Assembly (NCBI GenBank): GCA_012515535.1
Contig: JAAYYF010000071.1
Location: 1 to 38,029, forward strand
Direction of reading: 5' to 3'
From: Deinococcales bacterium
Lineage (GTDB): Bacteria > Deinococcota > Deinococci > Deinococcales > Trueperaceae
DNA: 38,029 bases
Shown: positions 30,454 through 38,029 of the stretch, in pieces
How the letters are laid out: the number at the start of each line of letters is the position of its first letter
Position numbering within the stretch: the stretch's first letter is position 1
The notes under the pieces: generated by a model
Databases searched by the model: none
Seen by the model: only the letters and a program-made list of their open reading frames with translations
Told to the model about the DNA's origin: nothing
Made by a program: the position numbers and the translations under genes

Positions 30454-31559
30454 GCGTCCGCCGCGCCTCGCTCGCCCGCGAAGGCGGGCAGGGGCCCGTC
30501 TGGGGCCGCGAGCGCGGTGAGCGCCGCGTAAGGCAGCGTGACGCGGAACGGCCCCTGCGCGTAGGGCCCCATGGCGTACGGGGCGAAGTGGAAGGTGAGG
30601 CCGGTCGGCCCCAGCGTGAACACGCCCAGGTCGGCCTCGCTCAGCTCGCTCACGTCGCCGTTCGTGACCCAGGCTGCCTCCTGCGCCGCCAGGTCCTCGA
30701 GCACCAGCGCCCCCACCCGCTCCAGCCAGCCCGAGCCGGCGGCGAACAGCTCGGCGAGCGGCACGGCGCGCGCCCCGTCGCGCGTCACCCGCACGAGCAG
30801 GCTCTCGGCGTGGGAGTTCGGGTGGGCGCCACCCGTGTAGTAGTAGAAGCTCGTCAGCAGGCTCAGGTACTCGCCGGCCGCGCCCATCACGTCGGTCGCC
30901 TCGTGCTGGGTCCAGCCCCAGCCGAGCCCGTCGCCGGCGTCGATCAGCGCGCGGCCCTCGGCCACGAACGCCGTCATGCGCTCGCGCGCCGCGGTCTCGA
31001 GCCGCCGCGCGAGGCCCGGCGCCGCCGCGAAGCGAGGCAGCGCGTAGCCGGCCTCGATGCGCCCCTCACGTAGCGTCACGGACACGTACTGCGCGCTGCG
31101 CGCCAGCGTGCCGTGCGCCGGCCGGCCGCCCGGCCGGGTGAGCGCGACCGTCAGCTCGTCGCCGTCGTCGGTCCACTCCAGGTGGCGCGTGCCCGTCAGC
31201 AGCAGCTCGGGGTCGGGCGCCGGCTCGGCCGCCGCGGCGGTGCTCCGCAGGAACGCGTAGTCGAGGGCCACCGAGGGCGGCGCGTCCGTCGCCGGCGCGA
31301 AGGCGAGCTCCAGGGCGCCGCTGTCGGGGTCGGAGCGGCCCGCGCCGTCGAGCGTCTCGGCCGTGGCGTGGAGCGTGAGGCGCGCGAAGGCGACGCCGTC
31401 GTCGGCGATGGCGAGGTCGAGGGTCACCGGCTCGCCGCCCACCGCGCCCTGGTAGAGGGCGCGCCACGCGAGCGGGCTCTGGCCCTGGGCGAACGCCAGC
31501 GTGAGGAGCAGCGGGAGCAGGCCAAGGACGGTCCTGACCGGGGTGAGGGCGCGGTGCAT
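30444..31559 (-). CDS. Exported DUF3298-type (RsiV/PdaC-like C-domain) protein
   Basis: This 371-residue protein has a clear signal peptide (MHRALTPVRTVLGLLPLLLTLAFA, then QGQ) and no lipobox Cys. The C-terminal 200 residues match the DUF3298 pattern: SLLTSFYYYTGGAHPNSHAES, then VPLAELFAAG, then FTLGPTGLTFHFAPYAMGPYAQGPFRVTLPY. This module is found in RsiV anti-sigma factors and next to the PdaC deacetylase. The N-terminal part (25-160) is of unknown fold. It is predicted periplasmic. The function is not established; carbohydrate or lysozyme binding is known for some relatives only. ATG 31559 has TAGACT exactly six bases upstream. Confidence 0.82.
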   Translation of the reverse strand: MHRALTPVRTVLGLLPLLLTLAFAQGQSPLAWRALYQGAVGGEPVTLDLAIADDGVAFARLTLHATAETLDGAGRSDPDSGALELAFAPATDAPPSVALDYAFLRSTAAAAEPAPDPELLLTGTRHLEWTDDGDELTVALTRPGGRPAHGTLARSAQYVSVTLREGRIEAGYALPRFAAAPGLARRLETAARERMTAFVAEGRALIDAGDGLGWGWTQHEATDVMGAAGEYLSLLTSFYYYTGGAHPNSHAESLLVRVTRDGARAVPLAELFAAGSGWLERVGALVLEDLAAQEAAWVTNGDVSELSEADLGVFTLGPTGLTFHFAPYAMGPYAQGPFRVTLPYAALTALAAPDGPLPAFAGERGAADAQR

Positions 31560-31565
31560 GCCGAG

Positions 31566-31571
31566 AGTCTA
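31566..31571 (-). promoter_or_regulatory. Leaderless-type -10 element of the DUF3298-type gene
   Basis: TAGACT is followed by exactly six bases (CTCGGC) and the ATG. It sits in a 48-bp divergent intergenic region with the next promoter on the other strand. Confidence 0.55.
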
Positions 31572-31596
31572 CGGCCTCTCGGCACGCGAGACGGGG

Positions 31597-31602
31597 TAGG
31601 GT
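31597..31602 (+). promoter_or_regulatory. Near-leaderless -10 element of the hydrolase gene
   Basis: TAGGGT is followed by five bases and the GTG at 31608. The predicted transcript would start at about the initiation codon. Confidence 0.4.
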
Positions 31603-31607
31603 GAGGC

Positions 31608-33197
31608 GTGCCCACAACCGAGCCGGGACGGCGCCGCAAGGCGCTGCTGGTGATCCATGGCATCGGCGACCAGCCGCCGCTGCGCACGCTGGGCGCGTTC
31701 GTGCAGGGCCTCATGTGGGCGGCGGGGAGGCCGGGGCCGGGAGCCGCGCGGCCCGGCGTGGCGTTCGCCGAGCTGGGCGGGCGCCCGCGGCCGCTGGTGC
31801 GGGCGCCGGCCGGCACGCTCTGCGACGGCGCCGAGGTGGACGTCCTCGAGTACCACTGGGCCGAGCACGCCGTGGGCCGCATGAGCGCCCTCGCCACCTT
31901 CGCCTGGCTGCTTGAGGTGACGGCGGCCGGCCTCGACTTCCGGCGCCAGCTGCCGTTCCTGCTCGCCAGCTTGGGCCCGCGCCGCGCCGGGCCGCTGGTG
32001 CTGCGGCAGCTGCTGCTGGTGACAGGCCTGGCGGGGCTCGCGGCGGGCCTGCTGGTAGCGCTGCTGCTGGTCGTCGCCCGCGCACGCGAGGCGCTGGCGG
32101 CGCTGCGCCTCGCGCTGGAGCGGCTGCCCGACCTGCCGGCGGCGCCCGAGGCCGTGGGCCTGGCGCTGCTCGCCTGCCTGCTGGCGGCGCTCGCGGTGCT
32201 GGGGCGCGACCTGCTGCTGGCGTGGCTCGAGGCGCGCGCCGTGGCGCGGCGCCACCCGGCCGGCGCGGCGCCGGGGACGGACCCCGCCGAGCGCGGCGCC
32301 TGGCACGGCCTCCACGCGACGGCCGCCGCCCGCTGGGCCGGCCCCGGCGCGCTGGCGCTGGGCGTCGCGCTGCTGGCGGCCCTGGGCCTCGCTCACCTGC
32401 TGCGCGGCGTGCTGGCGGCCTACGCCGCCGCCCTGCGGCCGCTGCTGGCGGAGCCCGGCGTCACGGTCGGCCTGGCGGCGCTGCTCCTGGCGGCGGCGGC
32501 GCGCCGGCTGCTGCTCAGCCACGTGGCCGACATCGCCCTCTACGTCACCAGCGACCGCCTCTCGAGCCGCGCCCGCACGCGCCGCGCGATCCTCGACGAG
32601 GGCGAGGCGCTGCTGCGCGGCCTGCTGGCCGCGGGCTACGACGAGGTCTACCTGGCCGGCCACTCGCTCGGCAGCGTGGTGGCGCTCGACCTGCTCGACC
32701 GCCTGGCGCGCCGCGCGCCCGGCGTCGCGACGCCCGACCTGGCGCGGGTGCGGGGCCTGCTCACCTTCGGCTCGCCGCTCGACAAGGTGGCGTTCTTCTT
32801 CCGCCAGCGGCCCGGCGAGGGCGAGGCGGTGCGCGCGCAGCTGCTCACCGCCCTGCACGGCGTGCGGCGCCGGCCCGACGAGCGCGACCACGGCCCCTAC
32901 GCCCTGGCGCCCGTCGCGCCGCCGTTCGCGGGCCTCGACTGGCTGCAGGTCCACGCCCCCGGCGACCTGCTGTCGGACCGCCTGCTGCACTACCGCGTCG
33001 ACCGCCGCGTGACGCTGCCGCGCTACGAGCCGTTCACGGCGCACGTCGCCTACTGGCGCGACGAGCGCTTCTTCGCCGCCGCGCTCGGCTGGCTGCGGGG
33101 CGAGGGGGCGGTCGCGGCAGCGCGGGCCGGCGCCGCGGACCGGTGCTACGCTGGCGGGCATGAACGAGCCCGCCACGCGTCCCCCGGGAGGGGCTGA
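31608..33197 (+). CDS. Alpha/beta hydrolase with internal membrane segments
   Basis: This 529-residue serine-hydrolase fold protein has an oxyanion strand LLVIHGIGDQ (13-22) and nucleophile elbow LAGHSLGSVVALDLL (S353). Candidate acidic residues lie in the second half, and a late His is in PFTAHVAYW. Between the first strand and the elbow lie about four hydrophobic stretches (near 130-155, 182-200, 246-266 and 285-299), so the domain is probably membrane-bound. Lipases or cutinase-like esterases with such inserts are known, but the substrate is unknown. It starts at GTG 31608 with no SD site. The last 12 codons overlap trmFO by 38 bp, and the end ([12 protein letters not shown]) looks non-conserved. 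Confidence 0.8.
   Translation: MPTTEPGRRRKALLVIHGIGDQPPLRTLGAFVQGLMWAAGRPGPGAARPGVAFAELGGRPRPLVRAPAGTLCDGAEVDVLEYHWAEHAVGRMSALATFAWLLEVTAAGLDFRRQLPFLLASLGPRRAGPLVLRQLLLVTGLAGLAAGLLVALLLVVARAREALAALRLALERLPDLPAAPEAVGLALLACLLAALAVLGRDLLLAWLEARAVARRHPAGAAPGTDPAERGAWHGLHATAAARWAGPGALALGVALLAALGLAHLLRGVLAAYAAALRPLLAEPGVTVGLAALLLAAAARRLLLSHVADIALYVTSDRLSSRARTRRAILDEGEALLRGLLAAGYDEVYLAGHSLGSVVALDLLDRLARRAPGVATPDLARVRGLLTFGSPLDKVAFFFRQRPGEGEAVRAQLLTALHGVRRRPDERDHGPYALAPVAPPFAGLDWLQVHAPGDLLSDRLLHYRVDRRVTLPRYEPFTAHVAYWRDERFFAAALGWLRGEGAVAAARAGAADRCYAGGHERARHASPGRG
33147..33152 (+). promoter_or_regulatory. Leaderless-type -10 element of trmFO
   Basis: TACGCT is followed by seven bases (GGCGGGC) and the ATG at 33160. 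It lies inside the end of the hydrolase gene. GGCGGG could also serve as a weak ribosome-binding site on a read-through transcript. Confidence 0.4.
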
Positions 33198-34545
33198 AGC
33201 CCCGCGCATCACCGTCGTCGGCGCCGGCATGGCCGGCAGCGAAGCGGCGCTGGCGGCCGCACGCCTAGGCGTGGCGGTCGACCTGATCGAGATGCGCCCC
33301 AAGAAGCTCACCCCCGCCCACGTCACCGGCGACTTCGCCGAGATCGTCTGCTCCAACAGCTTCGGCGGCGAGGCCGAGAACAACGCCAAGGGCCTGCTGC
33401 AGGCCGAGATGCTGAGGGCGCAGGGCGTGGTGATGCGCAGCGCCCACGCCAACCGCGTGCCGGCCGGCGGCGCGCTGGCCGTGGACCGCGAGAGCTTCAG
33501 CCGCACCGTGACGGCCGAGCTGCGCGCCCACCCGCTCATCACCGTGCACGAGGAGGAGCTCACCGACGTGCCCGACGGCGTGGTGGTGCTGGCCACCGGC
33601 CCGCTCACCGCCGACACGCTGGCGGAGCGCATCCGCGAGCGCGTGGGCCAGGAGTTCCTGGGCTTCTACGACGCCGCCGCGCCCATCGTCACCTACGACT
33701 CGATCGACATGAGCATCGCCTACCGCAAGGGGCGCTACGGCCAGGCGGCCGACTACATCAACCTGCCCTTCACCGAGGAGCAGTACCTGGCGTTCTACGA
33801 GGCGCTCAGCCGGGCGCGCGCCCACACCCCGCGCGACTGGGAGAACCTGGAGTTCTTCGAGGGCTGCATGCCCATCGAGGAGCTCGGCCGCCGCGGCCTC
33901 GACACGCTGCGCTTCGGGCCCATGAAGCCCGTGGGCCTCGAGCACCCGGTCACCGGTGAGCGCTTCCACGCCGTGGCGCAGCTGCGCCAGGAGGACGCCC
34001 TGGGCCAGATGTGGTCGCTGGTCGGCTTCCAGACGGGCCTCAAGTGGGGCGACCAGAAGGAGCTGGTGCGCCTCATCCCCGGCCTCGAGAACGCCGAGGT
34101 GGTGCGCTACGGCGTGATGCACCGCAACACCTACCTCAACGCCCCGCGCCTGCTGGCCGCCAGCCTGGCCGTGAAGCAGGAGCCGCGCCTGTTCGTGGCC
34201 GGCGTGCTGGCGGGCACCGAGGGCTACCTCGAGTCGTCCGCCACCGGCTGGCTGGCTGGCACCAACGCCGCGCGCACCGTGCTGGGACTGGAGCCGGTGG
34301 TGCCGCCCGCCGAGAGCATGCTGGGCGGCCTCACGCGCTACCTGGCCACCGCCAACCCCGACGGCTTCCAGCCGATGAACGCCAACTGGGGCCTGGTGCC
34401 CGAGCTGCCCAAGCAGCGCGGCCAGGGCCGGCGCGAGCGGCGCGAGGCGATGTACCGCCGCGGCCTGCAGGCGTTCGGCGACTGGCTCGCGGGGCTGGAA
34501 GGCGCCGCGCACGGCGCCGCGGCGCTGCCCGCCGCGGGCGCCTGA
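33160..34545 (+). CDS. trmFO: tRNA (uracil-54-C5) methyltransferase, folate-dependent TrmFO
   Basis: TrmFO makes ribothymidine-54 in the tRNA T-loop using methylenetetrahydrofolate and FADH2. The 461-residue protein has the FAD loop [12 protein letters not shown] (19-30), [11 protein letters not shown] with C64, EGCMPIEEL with C236 (the two Cys implicated in catalysis) and the family C-terminal block [15 protein letters not shown]. The length is a little above the usual 435-450 because of a 15-residue N-terminal extension and an Ala-rich C-terminal tail ([11 protein letters not shown]). TrmFO is typical of Gram-positives, Deinococcota and some Proteobacteria that lack TrmA. It is followed by ltaE with no gap. 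Confidence 0.97.
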   Translation: MNEPATRPPGGAEAPRITVVGAGMAGSEAALAAARLGVAVDLIEMRPKKLTPAHVTGDFAEIVCSNSFGGEAENNAKGLLQAEMLRAQGVVMRSAHANRVPAGGALAVDRESFSRTVTAELRAHPLITVHEEELTDVPDGVVVLATGPLTADTLAERIRERVGQEFLGFYDAAAPIVTYDSIDMSIAYRKGRYGQAADYINLPFTEEQYLAFYEALSRARAHTPRDWENLEFFEGCMPIEELGRRGLDTLRFGPMKPVGLEHPVTGERFHAVAQLRQEDALGQMWSLVGFQTGLKWGDQKELVRLIPGLENAEVVRYGVMHRNTYLNAPRLLAASLAVKQEPRLFVAGVLAGTEGYLESSATGWLAGTNAARTVLGLEPVVPPAESMLGGLTRYLATANPDGFQPMNANWGLVPELPKQRGQGRRERREAMYRRGLQAFGDWLAGLEGAAHGAAALPAAGA

Positions 34546-34546
34546 G

Positions 34547-35632
34547 GTGAGCATGCCCCAAGGCAGCGTCGACCTGCGCAGCGACACCGTCACCCAGCCC
34601 ACCGAGGCAATGCGCCGCGCCATGGCGGCGGCCGAGGTCGGCGACGACGTCTACGCCGAGGACCCCACCGTCGCGCGCCTACAGGCGCGCCTGGCCGAGA
34701 TGACCGGCTTCGAGGCTGGGCTCTTCGTGCCGTCGGGCACGATGAGCAACCAGATCGCGCTGGCCGTCCACTGCCGGCGCGGCACCGAGGTGATCCTGCC
34801 CGAGGGGGCGCACATCTACGAGTACGAGCCCGGCGCCATGGCGTTGATCAGCGGCGTGCTGCCGCGCCTGGTGCCGGCCCCAGGCGGGGTGCCGAGCGCC
34901 GCCGCCGTGCGCGCCGCCGTGCGGCGCTCCGTCCACCAGGCGCCCACCGGGCTCGTCGCCCTCGAGAACACCCACAACGGCGCCGGCGGCGCGGTGGTGC
35001 CGCTGGAGAGCCAGCGCGCGGTGCAGGCGGTAGCGCGCGACGAGGGGCTGCCCGTCCACCTCGACGGCGCCCGCGCCTTCAACGCCGCCGCCGCGCTGGG
35101 CGTGAGCATCGCGGAGGTGTGCGCCGGCTTCGACTCGGTGTCGATCTGCCTCAGCAAGGGCCTCGGCGCCCCGGTCGGCAGCGTGCTGCTGGGCAGCCGC
35201 GGCTTCCTGGAGGAGGCGCACCGCTACCGCAAGCTGCTCGGCGGCGGCATGCGCCAGGCGGGCGTGCTGGCCGCCGCCGGCCTGGTGGCGCTCGACACCA
35301 TGCCGGGCGTGCTGCACCACGACCACGCCCGCGCGCGGCGCCTGGCCGAGGGGCTCGCCGGCCTGCCGGGCGTGAGCCTCGACCTGGCCAGCGTACAGAC
35401 GAACATGGTCTACCTGACGGTGGAGTTGGACGGCCACGGCGCCGCCGAGGCGCTCGCCGCCCGCTGCGCCGCCCGTGGCGTGCGCTTCAACGCCATGAGC
35501 CCGCACCAGGCGCGCCTCGTGACCCACCACCAGGTGGACGACGCCCAGGTCGAGCGCGCCGTCGAGGTGATCCGCGAGGAGGCGCAGCGCCTGGCCGAGC
35601 GCCGCCCGGCGTCGGTGGGCGAGGCGGGGTGA
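34547..35632 (+). CDS. ltaE: Low-specificity L-threonine aldolase
   Basis: This is a PLP enzyme that splits L-threonine or allo-threonine to glycine and acetaldehyde. The 361-residue protein shows [11 protein letters not shown] (9-19), the classic N-terminal block of the family. [13 protein letters not shown] follows, then [10 protein letters not shown] with the PLP-nitrogen Asp, and [14 protein letters not shown] with the PLP Lys at K204. The start is either GTG 34547 or ATG 34553; GAGGTGA at 34544-34550 lies too close to help, so two residues remain uncertain. Acetaldehyde or glycine made here could feed one-carbon metabolism used by TrmFO; this link is only suggestive. Confidence 0.95.
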   Translation: MSMPQGSVDLRSDTVTQPTEAMRRAMAAAEVGDDVYAEDPTVARLQARLAEMTGFEAGLFVPSGTMSNQIALAVHCRRGTEVILPEGAHIYEYEPGAMALISGVLPRLVPAPGGVPSAAAVRAAVRRSVHQAPTGLVALENTHNGAGGAVVPLESQRAVQAVARDEGLPVHLDGARAFNAAAALGVSIAEVCAGFDSVSICLSKGLGAPVGSVLLGSRGFLEEAHRYRKLLGGGMRQAGVLAAAGLVALDTMPGVLHHDHARARRLAEGLAGLPGVSLDLASVQTNMVYLTVELDGHGAAEALAARCAARGVRFNAMSPHQARLVTHHQVDDAQVERAVEVIREEAQRLAERRPASVGEAG

Positions 35633-36498
35633 GCGCCGGCCCGGCGCGCGTCGTGCTGCTGGCGCACCCGGCCGCGCACTCCTTGAGCCCCCGGATGCAC
35701 GACGCCGCCTTCGCGGCCGCCGGCGTGCCCGCGCGCTACGCCGCCCTCGACGTGCCGCCCGCCGAGCTGGCCGCGGCCGTGGCGCGCCTGCGCGCGGCGC
35801 CCTACCTCGGCGCCAACGTGAGCGTGCCCCACAAGGAGGCGGTGGCGCGCCTCGTCGACGAGCTGACCGGCGCTGCCCGCGCCGTGGGGGCGGTGAACAC
35901 CGTGGTGCGCCACGGCGCGCGCCTGGTCGGGCACAACACCGACGCGCCGGGCTTCCTGCGCGGCCTGGCGGAGCTGGGATTCGACCCCGCCGGCGCCGGC
36001 TGCCTGGTGCTGGGCGCGGGCGGCGCCGCGCGGGCGGTGGTGTGGGCGCTGCTCGGCGCCGGCGCGCGCGTGGTGGTGGTGAACCGCGACGCGGCGCGCG
36101 CGGAGCGCCTCGTGGCCGACCTGGAGGCCGCCGGCGCGCCGGCGGGGCGCGCCACGGCCGCGCCCACCGCCGCGCCGCACCTGCCCGCCGCGCGCCTGCT
36201 CGTGAACACCACCAGCGTCGGCATGGCCGGCGGCCCCGACCCGGACGGCCTGCCGCTGCTCACGCCCGCGCAGCTCGCGGCGCTGCCCGCCGGGGCGGGG
36301 GTGGTCGACCTCGTCTACCGGCCCGCGCTCACGCCGCTGCTGCGCGCCGCGGCCGCGCGGGGGCACGCCACCCAGAACGGCCTGCCCATGCTCCTGTGGC
36401 AGGGCGCGCTGGCGTTCGAGGCCTGGACCGGGCGCCCTGCGCCGGCGGCGGTGATGCGCGAAGCGCTCGAGCGAGGTCTCGCAGGCTCGCCCGCCTGA
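35629..36498 (+). CDS. aroE: Shikimate dehydrogenase
   Basis: AroE reduces 3-dehydroshikimate to shikimate with NADPH in aromatic amino-acid synthesis. The 289-residue protein has [12 protein letters not shown] (17-28, substrate-binding Ser residues), [11 protein letters not shown] with catalytic K69, GHNTDAPGF with catalytic D105, [10 protein letters not shown] as the NADP loop and VVNRDAAR, whose NR supports NADP preference. It ends with [19 protein letters not shown]. The GTG start at 35629 overlaps the ltaE stop (GTGA) with GAGGCGGG upstream. In-frame sequence before it is antisense-like and belongs to the ltaE region. Other aro genes are not in the window. Confidence 0.95.
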   Translation: MSAGPARVVLLAHPAAHSLSPRMHDAAFAAAGVPARYAALDVPPAELAAAVARLRAAPYLGANVSVPHKEAVARLVDELTGAARAVGAVNTVVRHGARLVGHNTDAPGFLRGLAELGFDPAGAGCLVLGAGGAARAVVWALLGAGARVVVVNRDAARAERLVADLEAAGAPAGRATAAPTAAPHLPAARLLVNTTSVGMAGGPDPDGLPLLTPAQLAALPAGAGVVDLVYRPALTPLLRAAAARGHATQNGLPMLLWQGALAFEAWTGRPAPAAVMREALERGLAGSPA

Positions 36499-36511
36499 CG
36501 GGCCCCGAAGT

Positions 36512-36517
36512 TACACT
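36512..36517 (+). promoter_or_regulatory. Leaderless-type -10 element of the metallophosphoesterase gene
   Basis: TACACT is followed by exactly six bases (CGCCTG) and the ATG at 36524, with no Shine-Dalgarno sequence in between. It lies 14 bp after the aroE stop. Confidence 0.55.
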
Positions 36518-36523
36518 CGCCTG

Positions 36524-37408
36524 ATGCGGATCGCCATCCTCGCCGACGTCCACGCCAACCTGCCCGCCCTCGAGGCCGTTCTCGAGGACATCGAACGGCA
36601 GCGGGTCGACCGCGTGATCGTCAACGGCGACACGGTGAACCGCGGGCCCGAGAGCGTGGGCGTGATGCACGCCCTGGAGGGCATCGAGCACGACGCCGTG
36701 ATGGGCAACCACGACGACGTGATGCTGATGGTGGTGGAGCGGCGCGACGTCGACGTCGACCCCTGGTACCTCGACCCGTTCTGGCGCAGCACGCGCCGCG
36801 CGGCCGAGGAGGTCGAGCGTCACGGGCTGCTGGAGCGCATCCGCAGCATGCCCCTCAGCCTGCGCGTCGAGGAGCCCGGCGCCCCGAGCCTGCTCGTGGC
36901 CCACGGCACCCCCCGCCACTACCGCGAGGGCATCGGCCCGCAGACCACGCCCGAGGTGATCTCGGAGATCACCGAGGAGCACCCGGCCGACGTGCTGGTC
37001 GGCTCCCACACCCACCGGCCCTACCTGGCGCGCTGGGGCCGCTACACGGTGCTGAACACCGGCTCGGTGGGGGCGTCGTTCACCGGCGACCCGCGGGCGC
37101 ACTACCTGATCCTCACGCTCAGGCAGGGGCGCTGGCACCCCGAGTTCCGGCGGGTGCCCTACGACCGGCAGCGCGCCCTCGACGCCTACGAGCGCACCGG
37201 CTACCTCGCCGCCGGCGGCCTGTCGGCCGCCATCTTCCGCGAGGAGCTACGCCACGCGCGCTCGTACATGGTCCCGTTCCTGATGTGGTGCGAAGAGGAG
37301 AAGCTGGAGCGGAACGAGACCATGTGGAGCGAGTACCGCCGCATGCGCGCCAGCCGCTTCCAGCTACCGCCCGAGCACACCACCGTTCGGGCCTCGGAGG
37401 AACCGTGA
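36524..37408 (+). CDS. Calcineurin-like metallophosphoesterase
   Basis: This 294-residue protein of the YfcE/MPP superfamily has the full two-metal set: D8 and H10 in LADVHAN, D36 in NGDTVNRGP, N62-H63 in GNHDD, a His in LLVAHGTPR and two in VGSHTHRP. NTGSVGASFTGDPRA matches the usual last strand. The normal domain ends near residue 205. The last 80-90 residues form an extra helical, Arg/Glu-rich part (DAYERTGYLAAGG, then EELRHARSYMVPFLMWCEEEKLER) not typical of the smallest members. The substrate is unknown. It overlaps the DUF983 gene by four bases. Confidence 0.9.
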   Translation: MRIAILADVHANLPALEAVLEDIERQRVDRVIVNGDTVNRGPESVGVMHALEGIEHDAVMGNHDDVMLMVVERRDVDVDPWYLDPFWRSTRRAAEEVERHGLLERIRSMPLSLRVEEPGAPSLLVAHGTPRHYREGIGPQTTPEVISEITEEHPADVLVGSHTHRPYLARWGRYTVLNTGSVGASFTGDPRAHYLILTLRQGRWHPEFRRVPYDRQRALDAYERTGYLAAGGLSAAIFREELRHARSYMVPFLMWCEEEKLERNETMWSEYRRMRASRFQLPPEHTTVRASEEP

Positions 37409-37806
37409 ACGACGAGCAAGCCACCGTCGGTCGGCGCCAGGGGCGCTGGACCGACTTCGGCGCGATGTGGCGCGCCACCCTCGGCCGTTGCCCCAACTGC
37501 GGCGGCGACGGCGTCTTCACCTCGTACTGGGGCGTGGGCGACACCTGCCCCACCTGCGGCGTGCGCTTCGAGCGCGAGTCCGGCGCCTGGCTCGGCGCCT
37601 GGGTCATGGCCTACACCGTGGCCATCGTCATCCTGCTGATCGAGGCCGGCCTGCTCATCTGGACCTTCGGCCTCTTCCGCGGCCTCGAGTGGGTGCTGGT
37701 GGTCAGCGGCATCGCCGCCGTGGTGCTGTGCTACCGGCCCGTGAAGGGGTGGTGGCTGTGGTGGATGTGGGCGGCTGGGTTCATCACCAAGGACGGGGAG
37801 GACTAG
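37405..37806 (+). CDS. DUF983 zinc-ribbon membrane protein
   Basis: This 133-residue protein has four Cys as a zinc ribbon, GRCPNCGGDGVF (C29, C32) and DTCPTCGVRF (C48, C51), followed by two transmembrane helices (about 67-89 and 95-110). This is the DUF983 layout. Its function is unknown, though relatives often sit near respiratory or envelope genes. The GTG at 37405 overlaps the preceding stop (GTGA) and has CGGAGG at good spacing. The C-terminus has a Trp-rich stretch (KGWWLWWMWAAG). Confidence 0.92.
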   Translation: MNDEQATVGRRQGRWTDFGAMWRATLGRCPNCGGDGVFTSYWGVGDTCPTCGVRFERESGAWLGAWVMAYTVAIVILLIEAGLLIWTFGLFRGLEWVLVVSGIAAVVLCYRPVKGWWLWWMWAAGFITKDGED

Positions 37807-37824
37807 CGGCTCTCCCGTTCGGGC

Positions 37825-37851
37825 CCGCGGCGTGGAGGTTCTCCGTCGCGG
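37825..37851. terminator. Hairpin between convergent DUF983 and window-edge genes
   Basis: CCGCGGCG (37825-37832) and CGTCGCGG (37844-37851) pair over 8 bp with one G-T wobble. A GGAG/CTCC mini-stem in the loop is an alternative. It lies in the 47-bp gap between convergent stops, where a bidirectional terminator is expected. No T-tract is present. Confidence 0.4.
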
Positions 37852-37853
37852 CG

Positions 37854-38029
37854 CTACTCCGGGCGGTCGTCGGCCTCGCCGCCGTCGCGCAGGGCGCGCG
37901 CCTCCGCCTCCAGGCGCTCGGCGAGCGCGTCGTCGTCCATCGCCCGCGCCAGCTCCGCGCGCGCTTCCAGCGCGGTCGCCCGGTCGTGGGGCGACTCGCC
38001 CGCGGCGCGCCGCAGCGCGTTGTCGAGGG
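37854..38029 (-). CDS. C-terminal fragment of a helical (TPR-like) protein, cut by the window edge
   Basis: An open minus-strand frame runs from the window edge to a TAG at 37854-37856, giving 58 residues. It ends ALEARAELARAMDDDALAER, then LEAEARALRDGGEADDRPE. The spacing of Ala, Leu, Arg and Glu fits two amphipathic helices like a terminal TPR unit with an acidic tail. Codon third positions are almost all G or C, as in neighbouring genes. The start lies outside the window. The family cannot be named from the fragment. Confidence 0.6.
   Translation of the reverse strand, partial: LDNALRRAAGESPHDRATALEARAELARAMDDDALAERLEAEARALRDGGEADDRPE

Overview
The window reads as chromosomal core sequence from a very GC-rich bacterium (about 70% or more by eye). 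It contains no mobile element, CRISPR array, rRNA or recognisable tRNA. Three things fit a member of the Deinococcota, possibly Truepera-like. First, several genes have a TANNNT hexamer ending 5-7 bases before the start codon with no room for a Shine-Dalgarno site, the leaderless layout common in Deinococcus. Second, the envelope genes (Lnt, a periplasmic iron-binding protein with a non-lipoprotein signal peptide) imply a periplasm. Third, TrmFO, SufBCD and a full two-RCK TrkA occur together. The taxonomic call is inference from gene content, not from a marker search.

Layout, left to right. Positions 232-4798 (minus): DNA-binding protein HU, a PlsC-type acyltransferase with a small membrane protein upstream of it, and UvrA. 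Positions 4959-7086 (plus): a small membrane protein, a UPF0173 metallo-hydrolase and a soluble Ser/Thr kinase. Positions 7132-11183 (plus): a promoter with an inverted repeat, then sufC-sufB-sufD and a Rieske ferredoxin, forming a compact Fe-S assembly operon without SufS or SufU. Positions 11184-11711: gene-free DNA rich in short hairpins. Positions 11712-14327: ispF divergent from an EamA transporter, then an iron-type ABC ATPase. Positions 14362-16937 (minus): the fused-type Fe(III) permease and its periplasmic binding protein, convergent with the ATPase. Positions 17086-19038 (minus): acetyl-CoA synthetase, preceded by a leader with three tandem stem-loops.

Positions 19217-24851 (minus): M20 peptidase, lnt, trkA and trkH, tightly packed and probably one transcript. 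Positions 24861-27004 (minus): a small protein with an Arg-rich tail, and a membrane-anchored diguanylate cyclase with an I-site. Positions 27090-28900 (minus): a SpoU-type RNA methyltransferase translationally coupled to an unrecognised 342-residue protein. Positions 29014-31559: two poorly characterised envelope proteins, convergent and overlapping by 10 bp. Positions 31608-37806 (plus): a membrane-inserted alpha/beta hydrolase, trmFO, L-threonine aldolase, aroE, a metallophosphoesterase and a DUF983 zinc-ribbon membrane protein. The window ends in the 3' part of a minus-strand gene whose N-terminus lies outside.

No clearly new multi-gene system was found. The most interesting signals are the repeated leaderless promoter pattern, the structured acs leader, the inverted repeat at the suf promoter, the hairpin-rich gap after the suf operon, an Ala/Pro insert inside the SpoU catalytic domain, and the unrecognised genes at 27872-30453.
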